From Actinocatenispora sera (lineage in GTDB: Bacteria > Actinomycetota > Actinomycetes > Mycobacteriales > Micromonosporaceae), in contig NZ_AP023354.1 in assembly GCF_018324685.1 (NCBI RefSeq), positions 2,232,001 through 2,296,000 on the forward strand: 64,000 bases of DNA, written 5' to 3'. The position numbers and the translations under genes were made by a program. The notes under the pieces were generated by a model. That model was not told the origin of the DNA. It ran no database searches and worked only from the letters and a program-made list of their open reading frames with translations. Shown here one piece after another: positions 1-9,029 of the stretch (position 1 is its first letter; each line of letters starts with the position of its first letter).

Positions 1-9
1 GGTGGGGGC

Positions 10-384
10 GTGATCATCGGGGTGGGAGTGGACGTGGTGTTGGTGGAGCGGTTCGCGCGGGCGCTGCTGCGCACGCCGCTGCTCGCGGATCGGTTGTTCA
101 CCGATGATGAGCGGGTGACCGCGGTCGGTCACCCGCGGGCGCCGGAGTCGCTGGCGGCCCGGTTCGCGGCCAAGGAGGCGGTGGCAAAGGCGCTCGGTGC
201 ACCGGCCGGCCTGAACTGGCGCGACTGCGAGGTGGTCGTCGACCGGGCGGGCCGGCCGTGGCTGACGGTCACCGGTAGGGTCGCCGACGTCGCCGCCGAG
301 CACGGCATCGCGCGCTGGCACCTGTCGCTGTCGCACGACGGCGGGATCGCCTCGGCCATGGTCGTTGCGGAGGGGAACGCATGA
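10..384 (+). CDS. acpS: holo-[acyl-carrier-protein] synthase
   Basis: Transfers the 4'-phosphopantetheine arm of CoA to the conserved serine of acyl carrier protein, activating it for fatty-acid and possibly polyketide synthesis. The 124-residue protein has the usual AcpS length and opens with a [12 protein letters not shown] segment, the metal-binding I-G-x-D motif. The second hallmark, [12 protein letters not shown], lies near residues 50-60, and the C-terminal strand HLSLSHDGG is also typical. The GTG start at position 10 places the first motif two residues in, as in other family members. Its stop codon overlaps the ATG of nnr by four bases (ATGA), so the two are probably translationally coupled, an order common in actinobacteria. 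The identification is firm. Confidence 0.95.
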   Translation: MIIGVGVDVVLVERFARALLRTPLLADRLFTDDERVTAVGHPRAPESLAARFAAKEAVAKALGAPAGLNWRDCEVVVDRAGRPWLTVTGRVADVAAEHGIARWHLSLSHDGGIASAMVVAEGNA

Positions 385-1889
385 GGCACGCGTACGGGGT
401 GGCGCAGGTGCGTGCCGCCGAGCAGGCGCTGATGGCGACCGTGCCGGACGGCGCCCTGATGCAGCGGGCGGCGGCCGGCCTGGCGGTGCGGGCCGCCGGC
501 CTGCTGGCCGACCGCGGCGTCTACTCGTCCCGGGTGTTGCTGCTGGTGGGGGCCGGCAACAACGGTGGCGACACGCTGTTCGCCGGCGCCCGGCTGGCGC
601 GTCGCGGCGCGCAGGTACGGGCGCTGCTGCTGGCCGGTGAGCACACCCACGCCGCCGGCCTGGCCGACTTTCGTGCCGCCGGCGGCCGGCTGGTCGACGA
701 GGTGTCCGGCCCGGTCGACCTGGTTCTGGACGGGATCGTCGGCATCGGTGGGCGGCCGGGGCTGCGGCCGGACGCGCTCGCGGCGGTACGGGCGGTCGCC
801 GGGACCGGCGCGCCGGTGCTGGCGGTCGACGTACCGTCGGGGGTCGACGTGGACACCGGTGCCGCGCCGGCCGAGTCGGTGTGGGCCGATGTCACGGTCA
901 CGTTCGGCACGTACAAGCCGTCCCTGGTGGTGGGGCCGGCGGCGCCGCGGGCCGGTCTGGTCGAACTGATCGACATCGGCCTGGCCCCGTACCTGCCCAC
1001 CGCCCCGGTGGCGGAGGCGGACGGGCCGTCGGGGTGGTCGGTGTCGCCGGCGCTGCCGGCGCTGTCGGTACCGGACGCCGACGACATCGCCGCGATCTGG
1101 CCGGTGCCGGTGCCGTCGTCGGACAAGTACACCCGCGGGGTGGTCGGCGTCGCCACCGGCTCGGAGGCGTACAGCGGGGCGGCGGTGCTGTCGGTCGGCG
1201 GCGCGCTGGCCGGCCCGGCCGGGTTCGTGCGCTACGCCGGCCACGCGGCCGACCACGTTCGCCGGGCCTGGCCGCCCGCGGTCATCGCGGACCGGGTCGG
1301 TGACGCCGGCCGGGTGCAGGCCTGGGTGGTGGGCTCCGGCCTCGGTACCGACGTGCGGGCCAAGGGTGAGCTGCGCGCCGCGCTCGCCGCCGACGTACCG
1401 GTGTGCGTCGACGCGGACGGCCTGACGCTGCTCGCCGACGACCCGGTCGGTTGGCTCGCCGACCGCACCGCGCCGACCGTACTGACGCCGCACGACCGGG
1501 AGTTCGCCCGGCTCGCCGGCGCCGAGCCGGGCGACGACCGGCCGGCCGCGGCGCGGGAGCTGGCCGCCCGGCTCGGCGTGACCGTGCTGCTGAAGGGCGA
1601 CCGGACGGTGGTCGCCAGCCCGGACGGCCGCTGCCTGGTCAACTCCACCGGTACGGCCGTGCTCGCCACGGCGGGCTCCGGCGACGTGCTGTCCGGCCTG
1701 CTGGGGTCGCTGCTCGCGGCTGGGCTGCCGGCGGAGCGGGCGGCGATCGCCGCGGCATTCGCGCACGGGCTGGCCGGTCGCGAGGCGGCTACGCACGGGC
1801 CGGTGACCGCGATGGATGTACTGTCCGGACTCCGGCCCGTTGTCCGCTCTCTGACCAGCGGGAACGTTGCCGCACACACTTTCAGATGA
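381..1889 (+). CDS. nnr: bifunctional NAD(P)H-hydrate epimerase / ADP-dependent dehydratase
   Basis: Repairs hydrated NADH and NADPH. The N-terminal YjeF domain epimerises R- and S-NAD(P)HX, and the C-terminal ribokinase-like domain dehydrates the S form using ADP. The 502-residue length matches the fused bacterial form. The N-terminal half (about 1-215) carries the [18 protein letters not shown] motif near residue 55. The C-terminal half (about 235-490) carries [21 protein letters not shown] and the [11 protein letters not shown] anion-hole motif near residue 433. It starts inside the acpS stop codon. Nothing in the protein looks damaged. It is followed by the gene-poor stretch at 1890-3071. 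Confidence 0.95.
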   Translation: MRHAYGVAQVRAAEQALMATVPDGALMQRAAAGLAVRAAGLLADRGVYSSRVLLLVGAGNNGGDTLFAGARLARRGAQVRALLLAGEHTHAAGLADFRAAGGRLVDEVSGPVDLVLDGIVGIGGRPGLRPDALAAVRAVAGTGAPVLAVDVPSGVDVDTGAAPAESVWADVTVTFGTYKPSLVVGPAAPRAGLVELIDIGLAPYLPTAPVAEADGPSGWSVSPALPALSVPDADDIAAIWPVPVPSSDKYTRGVVGVATGSEAYSGAAVLSVGGALAGPAGFVRYAGHAADHVRRAWPPAVIADRVGDAGRVQAWVVGSGLGTDVRAKGELRAALAADVPVCVDADGLTLLADDPVGWLADRTAPTVLTPHDREFARLAGAEPGDDRPAAARELAARLGVTVLLKGDRTVVASPDGRCLVNSTGTAVLATAGSGDVLSGLLGSLLAAGLPAERAAIAAAFAHGLAGREAATHGPVTAMDVLSGLRPVVRSLTSGNVAAHTFR

Positions 1890-2242
1890 GGAAGCTGAAC
1901 CTGTACGCAGGGTAGCGGTCGTACCGCTTTCGGGGGCGGGCGACCGCCCGGTGTGCGGCGATTCCGGGAACGTTCACGGCTACGCAGAGTCGTTCCGGCG
2001 GTGCACTGCGCGCCGGGGCCGACGATTCGACGGTGGACGACGCGCGGAACGACAGGCATGATGGCGACGTCCACAACGATTCGTGTTGGGACGCACACAC
2101 AGCGGTGTCCATCGTCGCGTGCCGGTACCCGCCCGGAACTGGGGGGTGCGGGCGGGCACCGGGCGCGACGTTCCCCGCTCGGCGGGGGTTTGCCGCCTTG
2201 GTCTGGCAGCCGGGCCCACCGGAATGGTCCGGGTGTCAGGCC

Positions 2243-2283
2243 CGAACGGGGAGAGAGGTTCCAGACGCCTCTCTCCCCGTTCG
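2243..2283. terminator. perfect 16-bp stem hairpin downstream of nnr
   Basis: CGAACGGGGAGAGAGG at 2243-2258 is the exact reverse complement of 2268-2283, leaving a 9-base loop. There is no U-tract, which is usual for actinobacterial terminators. It could end nnr transcription or act as a barrier in both directions. It lies 354 bases beyond the nnr stop, so the terminator role is inferred. Confidence 0.5.
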
Positions 2284-2344
2284 TGCGCACGTTGTTGCGG
2301 CGCAGCCCCGCCACCCCTGTTCGCGCCGGCGCTCGCTGCTGTTA

Positions 2345-2960
2345 GCGGTGTAAATCCTGTTCGCCGCTGCGTGCGCTCTTGCTGGCGGTGTAAAGGCCAC
2401 CTCTGTTCCTTCTTTCACCCCTCGTGGGGGAACCGTGGGGAGCGGGCTTCGCCCCTCCCCACACCCCTCCCCGTCAAGGGGGCAGTCGCCCCTTGACAAT
2501 CCCCCACCGGAAAAGCAGAGACGAGATCCTGACCCCGCCTGGCCCGTTTCGGAACGACGGGGTGTCGGTGCGGCCTACCCATCGAGGCCGGACCCGCCAC
2601 GCCAACCACCCCACCCGGTTGCGGGCCGCCAAGACACGAAGCGACGCGACGCGAAGCGTTGCGAGGCGGGCGTTGCCGTGATGGACATGCCGGGCCCGGG
2701 CCCCGGTCTTCTTCGACACGCGCTTGGCGTCGAGGGGCATCGTCACCGGGATGGGTAAGGGGATGGCCAAGGGGAATCCCCTTGGCGGGGAAGGAGCGCG
2801 AGGAGGGGGCGAAGCCCTCTCCTCGCATTCCCCCACGCGGGGTAAAGCGGCGAACAGAGGTGGCCTTTACACCCACACGCCGAGCGGCGCCGCGGCAGAG
2901 GGAGCCTTCACCCCAGCACGCCGGAAGCGCAGCGCCGGACAGGGGTGGGCTTTACACCGC
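2345..2960. repeat. large dyad-symmetric (foldback) element
   Basis: The bases at 2388-2409 (starting GGTGTAAAGGCCACC) recur as an exact 22-base reverse complement at 2852-2873. Symmetry continues inward imperfectly for about 100 bases on each side (2410-2508 against 2752-2851), including matching GGGCTTCGCCCC cores. An outer pair, GCGGTGTAAA at 2345-2354 and TTTACACCGC at 2951-2960, brackets it. The word GGTGTAAA therefore occurs four times, two in each orientation. The roughly 240-base centre is non-repetitive. No transposase is present; it could be a MITE-like element or a structured RNA locus. Confidence 0.6.
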
Positions 2961-3071
2961 AGCGCCGGACGCACGCCAGCCGCGCAGCAGCGCTTCGGGG
3001 CCACCTCAGCGCAAAGAGGTGGTCGCCGCGGCGGCGCGGCGGCTGAGAGGTGGACCTGGGACACTGGGGGA

Positions 3072-4196
3072 ATGCAGCAGGCCGAGGCGGTGATCGATCT
3101 CGACGCGATCTCCAGCAATGTCTCCCATCTTGCCGGCCTCACGTCGGCCGCGGTGATGGCCGTGGTGAAGGCCGACGGGTACGGTCACGGCGCCGTTCCG
3201 GCGGCCCGCGCGGCACTGCGCGGCGGGGCGAGCTGGCTCGGGGTGGCGACCCTGACCGAGGCGTTCCAGTTGCGCGACGCGGGGATCACCGCACCGGTGC
3301 TGGCCTGGCTGATCGCCCCCGGTACGCCGGTGGACGCGGCGGTGCGGCGCGACGTCGACCTGTCCTGCGCGACGCTCGGTGGCCTTGCCGCTGCCGCCGC
3401 GGCGGGGCGGGCGGCGGACCGGCCGGCCCGGGTACACCTCAAGATCGACACCGGTCTCTCGCGGGGCGGTTCGACCGCGGGCAGTTGGCCAGATCTGGTC
3501 ACCGCCGCGGCGAAGGCGCAGGCGGACGGGGCGGTGCAGGTGGTCGGCGTGTGGAGCCACCTGGCCTGCGCGGACGAGCCCGGGCATCCGAGCGTCGACC
3601 GGCAGCTGGCCGCGTACCACGAGGCCCTGGACGTCGCCGAGCGCGCCGGGCTGCGGCCGACGCACCGCCATCTGGCCAACTCGGCGGGCCTGCTGACCAG
3701 GCCGGACACCCACTTCGACCTGGTCCGTCCGGGCATCGCGTGCTACGGGTTGTCGCCGGTGCGGGGCTGGCCGAGCGCGGCGGCGCTGCGGCCGGCGATG
3801 ACGGTCCGGGCGCGGGTGTTGATCAGCAAGCAGGTGCCGGCCGGCACCGGCGTCTCGTACGGGCACACCTACCGCACCGAGCGGCCGGGCACCATCGCGG
3901 TGATCCCGCTCGGCTACGCGGACGGGGTGTTCCGGGCGGCGAGCAACGCGGGCCAGGTGTGGCTCGCCGGCGCGCGCCGGACCATCGCCGGGCGGGTCTG
4001 CATGGACCAGTTCGTGGTGGACGTCGGCGACGCTCCGGTGGGGGACGGGGACGTCGCGGTGCTGTTCGGGCCGGGCGACGGCGGCGAGCCGACGGCGGAC
4101 GACTGGGCCGATGTGATCGGCACGATCAACTACGAGGTGGTGTGCCGGCTGGGCATCTCGCGCGCGGTGCGGCGGTACGTCGGCGGCGCGGCGTAA
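3072..4196 (+). CDS. alr: alanine racemase
   Basis: PLP-dependent racemase converting L-alanine to D-alanine for peptidoglycan. The 374-residue product begins with the family signature: a VIDLDAI strand, then AVVKADGYGHG near residues 33-43, whose lysine binds PLP. The catalytic tyrosine lies in VSYGHTYRTERPG, and the C-terminal beta domain contains VCMDQFVVDVG. The open frame extends upstream to 2724, but the low-complexity extension does not match the family. The ATG at 3072 behind GGGGGA fits the normal length, so it is chosen. The stop overlaps the next gene by one base (TAATG). In mycobacteria alr likewise heads the tsaE-tsaB-rimI-tsaD block. Confidence 0.95.
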   Translation: MQQAEAVIDLDAISSNVSHLAGLTSAAVMAVVKADGYGHGAVPAARAALRGGASWLGVATLTEAFQLRDAGITAPVLAWLIAPGTPVDAAVRRDVDLSCATLGGLAAAAAAGRAADRPARVHLKIDTGLSRGGSTAGSWPDLVTAAAKAQADGAVQVVGVWSHLACADEPGHPSVDRQLAAYHEALDVAERAGLRPTHRHLANSAGLLTRPDTHFDLVRPGIACYGLSPVRGWPSAAALRPAMTVRARVLISKQVPAGTGVSYGHTYRTERPGTIAVIPLGYADGVFRAASNAGQVWLAGARRTIAGRVCMDQFVVDVGDAPVGDGDVAVLFGPGDGGEPTADDWADVIGTINYEVVCRLGISRAVRRYVGGAA

Positions 4197-5296
4197 TGCC
4201 CGATCGACGCAGCAGGGCCCGTACCGCCGGGCTGGTGGGCGCGGCTGTCGGTGCCGCGGCGGCGGGGGTCGCCGGCGGCCTCGCGGTGCGGGCGCTGCTG
4301 ACCCGGCGCGATCGCGCCCCGGCCCCGGTCGACCCGTACGCGGACGAGCCGTTCGACGCGCTGCCGGCGGACGCGGAGCTGGTCGTCACCACCGACGAGG
4401 GCGTCGACCTGCACGTCGAGGTGGTGGAGCCGCCGGGGCGTGGTGCGCCGGCGCTGACCGTCGTGTTCGTGCACGGGTACGCGCTGGATTCCGGCACGTT
4501 CCACTTCCAGCGCCGGGCGTTGACCGAGTTGACGTCACCGCGGCTGCGGCTGGTCGCCTACGACCAGCCGGGCCACGGCCGGTCCGGTCGGCTGCCGGCG
4601 GGGGAGTACTCGATCGACGCGCTCGGCGGCGCGCTGTGGCGGGTGATCGAGGAGGTCGCGCCGGACGGCCCGCTGGCGCTGGTCGGTCACTCGATGGGTG
4701 GGATGACCATCATGGCGCTGGCCGAGCGCCACCCGGAGCTGTTCGAGCCGGGCGGCCGGATCCGCGCGGTCACGTTCGTTTCCACCTCGGCCGGCGAGCT
4801 GGCCGGGGTTCCGTTGGGGCTGCCCAAGTTGCTGCCCCGGGCGAGCCTGCTGCCGGCGCTGGCGAACGCGGCGAAGCTGACGCCGGGCATCATCGACCGG
4901 GCCCGCGGCGCCGCCGGCGACATCGCGTACCTGCTGACCCGGCGGTACGGGTTCGCCGGTGCGACGCCGAGCCCGGCCGTGGTGAAGTACGTGGAGCGGA
5001 TGAACGCGCGCACCTCGGTCGAGTCGATCGCCGGCTACGTCAAGACGCTGTACGAGCACCGCCGCTACCGCGCGCTGGAAGCCTTGCGGCACACCAGGGT
5101 GCTGGTGATCGCCGGCGACTCCGACGTGTTCACGCCGCTGTCGCACGCGCAGGAGATCACCCGGCTGCTGCCGAACGCGACGCTGCTGGTGTTGCCGGAC
5201 GCGGGGCACATGGCTTTGCTGGAGTACCCGGACGCGGTCACCGAGCCGCTGCGCGTGCTGCTGGTGGCGGCCGCGAAGAAGAGGAGTACCACGTGA
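4196..5296 (+). CDS. membrane-anchored alpha/beta-fold hydrolase
   Basis: A 366-residue alpha/beta hydrolase lying between alr and tsaE. An alanine- and glycine-rich hydrophobic stretch at about residues 8-32 looks like a signal anchor or membrane segment. The fold then shows FVHGYALDSGTF (oxyanion-hole region), the nucleophile elbow GHSMGG near residue 165, an aspartate in GDSDVF and the histidine in DAGHMALLEYP. All three triad members are therefore present. The substrate is not recognisable. It is translationally coupled at both ends: TAATG with alr and GTGA with tsaE. The same kind of gene sits between alr and tsaE in other actinobacteria, so it belongs to the conserved block, possibly acting on lipids or esters at the membrane. 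Confidence 0.85.
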   Translation: MPDRRSRARTAGLVGAAVGAAAAGVAGGLAVRALLTRRDRAPAPVDPYADEPFDALPADAELVVTTDEGVDLHVEVVEPPGRGAPALTVVFVHGYALDSGTFHFQRRALTELTSPRLRLVAYDQPGHGRSGRLPAGEYSIDALGGALWRVIEEVAPDGPLALVGHSMGGMTIMALAERHPELFEPGGRIRAVTFVSTSAGELAGVPLGLPKLLPRASLLPALANAAKLTPGIIDRARGAAGDIAYLLTRRYGFAGATPSPAVVKYVERMNARTSVESIAGYVKTLYEHRRYRALEALRHTRVLVIAGDSDVFTPLSHAQEITRLLPNATLLVLPDAGHMALLEYPDAVTEPLRVLLVAAAKKRSTT

Positions 5297-5766
5297 TCGG
5301 CACCGTCCACCATGAACTGTCCACTGTGGATGATACGCGGGCGTTCGGCGAGCGGCTGGCCCGGTTGCTGCGGGCCGGCGACCTGGTCGTCCTGGTCGGT
5401 CCGCTCGGTGCCGGAAAGACCGCGCTGACCCAGGGGATCGGCGCCGGACTGGGCGTGCGCGGTGACGTCACCAGCCCGACTTTCGTGATCGCCCGGGTGC
5501 ACCCGCCGGACCCGGCGCGGGGCGGTCGGCTGCCGCTGGTGCACGTCGACGCGTACCGGCTGGGCGGCGCGCTGGAGGTCGACGACCTGGACCTGGACGC
5601 CAGCGCCGAGGACTCGGTGACGGTGGTCGAGTGGGGGCAGGGACTGGTCGAGCAGCTCGCGGACGCTCACCTGGAGGTGCGCATCGACCGGCTCGACGAC
5701 GACACCCGCACCGCCACCCTGATCCCGCACGGCGGCGACTGGGCCGACCGCCTCGCCACCCTCTGA
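5293..5766 (+). CDS. tsaE: tRNA t6A biosynthesis ATPase TsaE
   Basis: ATPase partner of TsaB and TsaD in making N6-threonylcarbamoyladenosine at position 37 of ANN-decoding tRNAs. The 157-residue protein carries the P-loop GPLGAGKTALTQG near residues 36-48, then the family block TSPTFVIARVH, HVDAYRLGG and a late VVEWGQG. The GTG start overlaps the stop of the hydrolase (GTGA). tsaB follows about 1 kb downstream, but an oppositely oriented hydrolase gene separates them. The assignment is firm from motifs and context. Confidence 0.94.
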   Translation: MIGTVHHELSTVDDTRAFGERLARLLRAGDLVVLVGPLGAGKTALTQGIGAGLGVRGDVTSPTFVIARVHPPDPARGGRLPLVHVDAYRLGGALEVDDLDLDASAEDSVTVVEWGQGLVEQLADAHLEVRIDRLDDDTRTATLIPHGGDWADRLATL

Positions 5767-5826
5767 CACCCTAGCCGGCGGTACCCAGGTCGAAGCCTGC
5801 CCGGGGACGTCCGCGCGACCGCGGCA

Positions 5827-6654
5827 TCAGGCGCCGAGGAAGGGCAGCAGCGCGGCGGTGAGCTGGGCCGGGGCGTCCTCCTGGACCAGGTGGCCGGCCC
5901 CGGGGACGACGGTCAGTTCGGCCGGCCCGATCAGGCCGGCGAGTTCCCGGCCGCGGTCGAGCGGGATCCACTCGTCGTCGCCGCCCCAGCAGATCAGTGT
6001 CGGGATGGCAATGTCGCCGAGCAGGTCCCGGAACTCGTCGGTGTAGCTCTGGTCGGCCTGCGCGATCTGCCGGTAGAACGCGGACTGACCGGTGTCGCCC
6101 AGCCACGGCCTGACCAGCGCGTCCAGCGTCGGGGGAGGCAGCCCCGGTGCGCTCGCCGACGCCACGTACCGTCGCACCAGCGCCTCGTGCAGGTGGCCGG
6201 GAAGCTGCTCGAACACCTCGGTGTTGGCGCCGACCAGCCGGAAGAACGGCGAACCCCACGGCGCGAGCGCGACCGGGTCGACCAGACCGAGCCGCCGGTA
6301 CCGGGCGTGGTGCAGCAGCAACGCCCGCAGCGCGACGGCGCCGCCGAAGTCGTGCGCCACCACGGCGGGCGCGGGCAGCCGCCAGTGCTCGAGCAGTTCG
6401 GTGAACACCCGGGACTGCGCGCCGAGGGACACGTCCTGCCCGGCTGCCATCGCCGACGCCCCGTAGCCCGGCATGTCCCAGACGTACACCCGGTACGTGG
6501 CGGCGAGGGCCGCGGCGACGTTGCGCCACACGTACGAGGCGAACGGGGTGCCGTGCAGCAGGACGACCGGTTCGGCCCCGTCCGGGCCGAGCACGTCCCA
6601 CCGAACGGTGCCCGATTCGCTCTCGTACGTCCTGCTCAGCCGCCATGTGCCCAT
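5827..6654 (-). CDS. alpha/beta-fold hydrolase, haloalkane-dehalogenase/epoxide-hydrolase-like
   Basis: A 275-residue cytoplasmic alpha/beta hydrolase read against its neighbours. It has VVLLHGTPFASYVWR, typical of the dehalogenase/epoxide-hydrolase branch. At the nucleophile elbow AHDFGG an aspartate stands where serine hydrolases have serine. A cap region follows, then ICWGGDDEWIPLDRG and a C-terminal GAGHLVQEDAP histidine. Aspartate at the nucleophile position fits haloalkane dehalogenase or epoxide hydrolase chemistry, but the substrate cannot be told. The ATG at 6654 gives normal family length; the longer open frame upstream is the shadow of tsaB. The gene interrupts the tsaE-tsaB order and is convergent with tsaE, so it looks like a later insertion. 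Confidence 0.85.
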   Translation of the reverse strand: MGTWRLSRTYESESGTVRWDVLGPDGAEPVVLLHGTPFASYVWRNVAAALAATYRVYVWDMPGYGASAMAAGQDVSLGAQSRVFTELLEHWRLPAPAVVAHDFGGAVALRALLLHHARYRRLGLVDPVALAPWGSPFFRLVGANTEVFEQLPGHLHEALVRRYVASASAPGLPPPTLDALVRPWLGDTGQSAFYRQIAQADQSYTDEFRDLLGDIAIPTLICWGGDDEWIPLDRGRELAGLIGPAELTVVPGAGHLVQEDAPAQLTAALLPFLGA

Positions 6655-6798
6655 TCGCCGATGGTGCCAGTGTCGGGTGCGCTCCGGCGCGGTCGGGGGG
6701 CTCGCCGTCTCGGTAACTGCCGACGGCGGCACCGGCGGCCGGTCGGGTGGTCGAAGGTCGGTCCGCGGGCGCGGACGACCGCAAGGCAGGATGGGTAC

Positions 6799-7464
6799 GT
6801 GCTGGTACTGGGTGTTGACACGGCGACAGCGGCGGTGACCGCGGTGCTCGCCGAGGTGACCGACGACGATGTGCGGGAACTGGCCACCGAGGTGACCGTG
6901 GCCGCGCAGGCGCACGGCGAGCGGCTCGCGCCGGCGATCGAGGCGGTGCTGACCGCGACCGGGCGCACGCCGGCCGATCTGGTTGCCGTGGTCGCCGGTA
7001 CCGGTCCGGGGCCGTTCACCGGCCTGCGGGTGGGGCTGGTGACCGCCACCGCGCTCGGCCAGACCCTGGCGATCCCCACGTACGACGTGTGCACGCTGGA
7101 CGCGCTCGGCGCGGTCGCCGGTGCCGGCCGGGTGCTGGTCGCCACCGACGCGCGGCGCAAGGAGATCTACTGGGCGACCTACCTCGACGGGGTCCGGCAG
7201 ACCGGGCCGGCGGTGGCCAGGCCCGCCGAGGTCGCCGACGGGTTGGCCGTCGACCGGGCGGTCGGTGCCGGCGCGGTGCAGTACGCGGAGATCCTCGGCG
7301 TGCCGGTGGCCGACGAGCCGCGCTACCCGGTCGGTACCGCACTGGTCGCGCTGGCCGCCGACCGGATCCGGGCCGGTGCGCCGGGCGAGACGCTGGTACC
7401 CCGGTACCTGCGGCGACCCGACGTGACGCCGGCCGCCGCACCCAAGCCGGCCGCCACCCGTTGA
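6799..7464 (+). CDS. tsaB: tRNA t6A biosynthesis protein TsaB
   Basis: Inactive ASKHA-fold partner that scaffolds TsaD and TsaE in t6A synthesis. The 221-residue protein begins VLVLGVDTATAAVTAVL (first ATPase strand) and contains GTGPGPFTGLRVGL near residues 70-83, the usual TsaB signature (most homologues read GPGSFTGLR). It ends with VPRYLRRPDV, also typical. The GTG at 6799 is chosen because it puts the VLGVDT strand at the N-terminus and has GGCAGGA upstream. An ATG 8 bases earlier is out of frame. It is co-directional with rimI, 28 bases away. Confidence 0.93.
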   Translation: MLVLGVDTATAAVTAVLAEVTDDDVRELATEVTVAAQAHGERLAPAIEAVLTATGRTPADLVAVVAGTGPGPFTGLRVGLVTATALGQTLAIPTYDVCTLDALGAVAGAGRVLVATDARRKEIYWATYLDGVRQTGPAVARPAEVADGLAVDRAVGAGAVQYAEILGVPVADEPRYPVGTALVALAADRIRAGAPGETLVPRYLRRPDVTPAAAPKPAATR

Positions 7465-7492
7465 GCCGGCGCGAGGAAGCGGGCCCGGGCCG

Positions 7493-7951
7493 GTGAGCGA
7501 GGTGCGGATCGAGCGGCTGCGCTGGTGGCACATCCGCGAACTGCTGCCGATCGAGGACGAGCTGTTCGGCGCGGAGCGGTGGAGCGCGGCGATGTTCTGG
7601 AGCGAGCTCGCCGCCGGCCACTACTACCGGATCGCCCGCGACGACACCGGCATCGTCGGCTACGCCGGACTCGCCGTCACCGGCCCGGACGAGGCGTGGA
7701 TCCACAACATCGCGGTACGCCGGGACCGGCAGCGCGCCGGCGTCGGCCGGGCCCTGCTGGACGACCTGCTCGCGGAGGCGGACCGGCACGGCGCGACGCA
7801 CGTGCTGCTGGAGGTCGCGGTCGACAACGAGCCGGCCCGGACGCTGTACGGTCGCTACGGGTTCGTCGAGGTCGGCCGGCGCCGCGGCTACTACCAACCG
7901 AGCAACACCGACGCGTTGGTACTGAGAAGAGAGGCTTCGGGCAGTGACTGA
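7493..7951 (+). CDS. rimI: ribosomal-protein-alanine N-acetyltransferase
   Basis: GNAT enzyme that acetylates the N-terminal alanine of ribosomal protein S18, and possibly other proteins. The 152-residue product shows the family order: N-terminal helices, beta strand IVGYAGLAV, acetyl-CoA loop [14 protein letters not shown] near residues 77-90, and the conserved [18 protein letters not shown] block with VGRRRGYY. The GTG start at 7493 follows a GAGGA sequence. The 3' end overlaps tsaD by eight bases. Position between tsaB and tsaD is the conserved one. Substrate assignment rests on family and context. Confidence 0.92.
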   Translation: MSEVRIERLRWWHIRELLPIEDELFGAERWSAAMFWSELAAGHYYRIARDDTGIVGYAGLAVTGPDEAWIHNIAVRRDRQRAGVGRALLDDLLAEADRHGATHVLLEVAVDNEPARTLYGRYGFVEVGRRRGYYQPSNTDALVLRREASGSD

Positions 7952-9026
7952 GCAGGAGCGCGCGGCGGGCGCCGACGGGCCGCTGGTGCTGGGCATCGAG
8001 ACGTCGTGCGACGAGACCGGGATCGGCGTGGTGCGCGGCACCACGCTGCTCGCCGACGCCGTCGCCTCCAGCATGTCCGAGCACGCCAAGTACGGCGGGG
8101 TGGTGCCGGAAGTGGCGAGCCGGGCGCACCTGGCGGCGATGGCCGGCACCATGCGCGAGGCGCTCGACACCGCCGGGGTACGGCTGTCCGATGTGGACGC
8201 CGTCGCGGTCACCGCCGGCCCGGGACTGGCCGGCGCCCTGCTGGTCGGCGTCGCCGCCGCGAAGGCGTACGCGCTGGCCGCGAACAAGCCGCTGTACGGG
8301 GTGAACCACCTGTCCGCGCACGTCGCGGTGGACACCCTGGAGCACGGTCCGCTGCCCGAGCCGGCGATCGCGATGCTGGTGTCCGGCGGGCACTCCTCGC
8401 TGCTGATGGTGGAGGACCTGGCCGGCCGGGTCGAGCCGCTCGGCGCCACCATCGACGACGCGGCCGGGGAGGCATTCGACAAGGTGGCCCGGCTGCTCGG
8501 GCTGCCGTTCCCGGGTGGCCCGCCGATCGACAAGGCGGCCCGCAACGGCGATCCGGTCGCGATCGACTTCCCGCGCGGTCTCACCGCGCCGCGGGACCTG
8601 CAGCGGCACCGGTTCGACTTCTCCTTCTCCGGGCTCAAGACCGCGGTGGCCCGCTGGGTCGAGGCGCGGCAACGGTCCGGCGAGCCGGTACCGGTGGACG
8701 ACGTCGCCGCATCCTTCCAGGAGGCGGTCTGCGACGTGCTGTCCCGCAAGGCGATCGACGCCTGCCAGGAGCACGGGATCGACACCCTGCTGATCGGCGG
8801 CGGGGTGGCGGCGAACTCGCGGCTGCGGGCGATGGCCACCGAGCGCGCCGAGCGGTACGGGATCCGGGTCCGGGTGCCGCGGCCGAAGCTGTGCACCGAC
8901 AACGGGGCGATGGTCGCCGCCCTCGGGTCGCATCTCGTCGCGGCCGCGGTACCGCCGTCCACACTGGACATCCCGGCCGACTCGTCCCTCCCGGTGACCA
9001 CCGTGTCACTCGCCAACCGGATGTGA
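7944..9026 (+). CDS. tsaD: tRNA N6-adenosine threonylcarbamoyltransferase
   Basis: Catalytic subunit that transfers the threonylcarbamoyl group to A37 of tRNA. The 360-residue protein starts with [14 protein letters not shown], has the metal-binding pair in [10 protein letters not shown], the VSGGHSSLL loop, and [16 protein letters not shown] near residues 170-185. [11 protein letters not shown] and CTDNGAMVA follow near the C-terminus. All expected ASKHA and metal motifs are intact. It starts at GTG 7944 inside rimI. In mycobacteria the next genes are groES and groEL, whereas here about 13 kb of other genes intervene. Confidence 0.96.
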   Translation: MTEQERAAGADGPLVLGIETSCDETGIGVVRGTTLLADAVASSMSEHAKYGGVVPEVASRAHLAAMAGTMREALDTAGVRLSDVDAVAVTAGPGLAGALLVGVAAAKAYALAANKPLYGVNHLSAHVAVDTLEHGPLPEPAIAMLVSGGHSSLLMVEDLAGRVEPLGATIDDAAGEAFDKVARLLGLPFPGGPPIDKAARNGDPVAIDFPRGLTAPRDLQRHRFDFSFSGLKTAVARWVEARQRSGEPVPVDDVAASFQEAVCDVLSRKAIDACQEHGIDTLLIGGGVAANSRLRAMATERAERYGIRVRVPRPKLCTDNGAMVAALGSHLVAAAVPPSTLDIPADSSLPVTTVSLANRM

Positions 9027-9029
9027 GCC

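Larger units (their letters stand above)
1890..3071. other. gene-poor intergenic stretch rich in inverted repeats
   Basis: No open frame in these 1.18 kb resembles a protein family; the long frames are GC-driven. The stretch holds a perfect 16-bp hairpin (2243-2283) and a large dyad-symmetric element (2345-2960). The first 350 bases after nnr show nothing recognisable. In related actinobacteria nnr and alr lie close together, so this spacer looks like an expansion. Confidence 0.7.

Noticed and set aside
129-1877. Long minus-strand open frame opposite acpS and nnr
   Set aside because: It is an arginine- and glycine-rich GC shadow with no domain; the plus-strand genes have full family motifs.
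2724-3071. N-terminal extension of the alanine racemase frame
   Set aside because: It is low-complexity sequence within the foldback element, and the family starts at the ATG at 3072.
7465-7492. Spacer between tsaB and rimI considered a third member of the micro-ORF element family
   Set aside because: It has AAGCGG and GTGAGCG words but no micro-ORF and lacks the AATCATG core.
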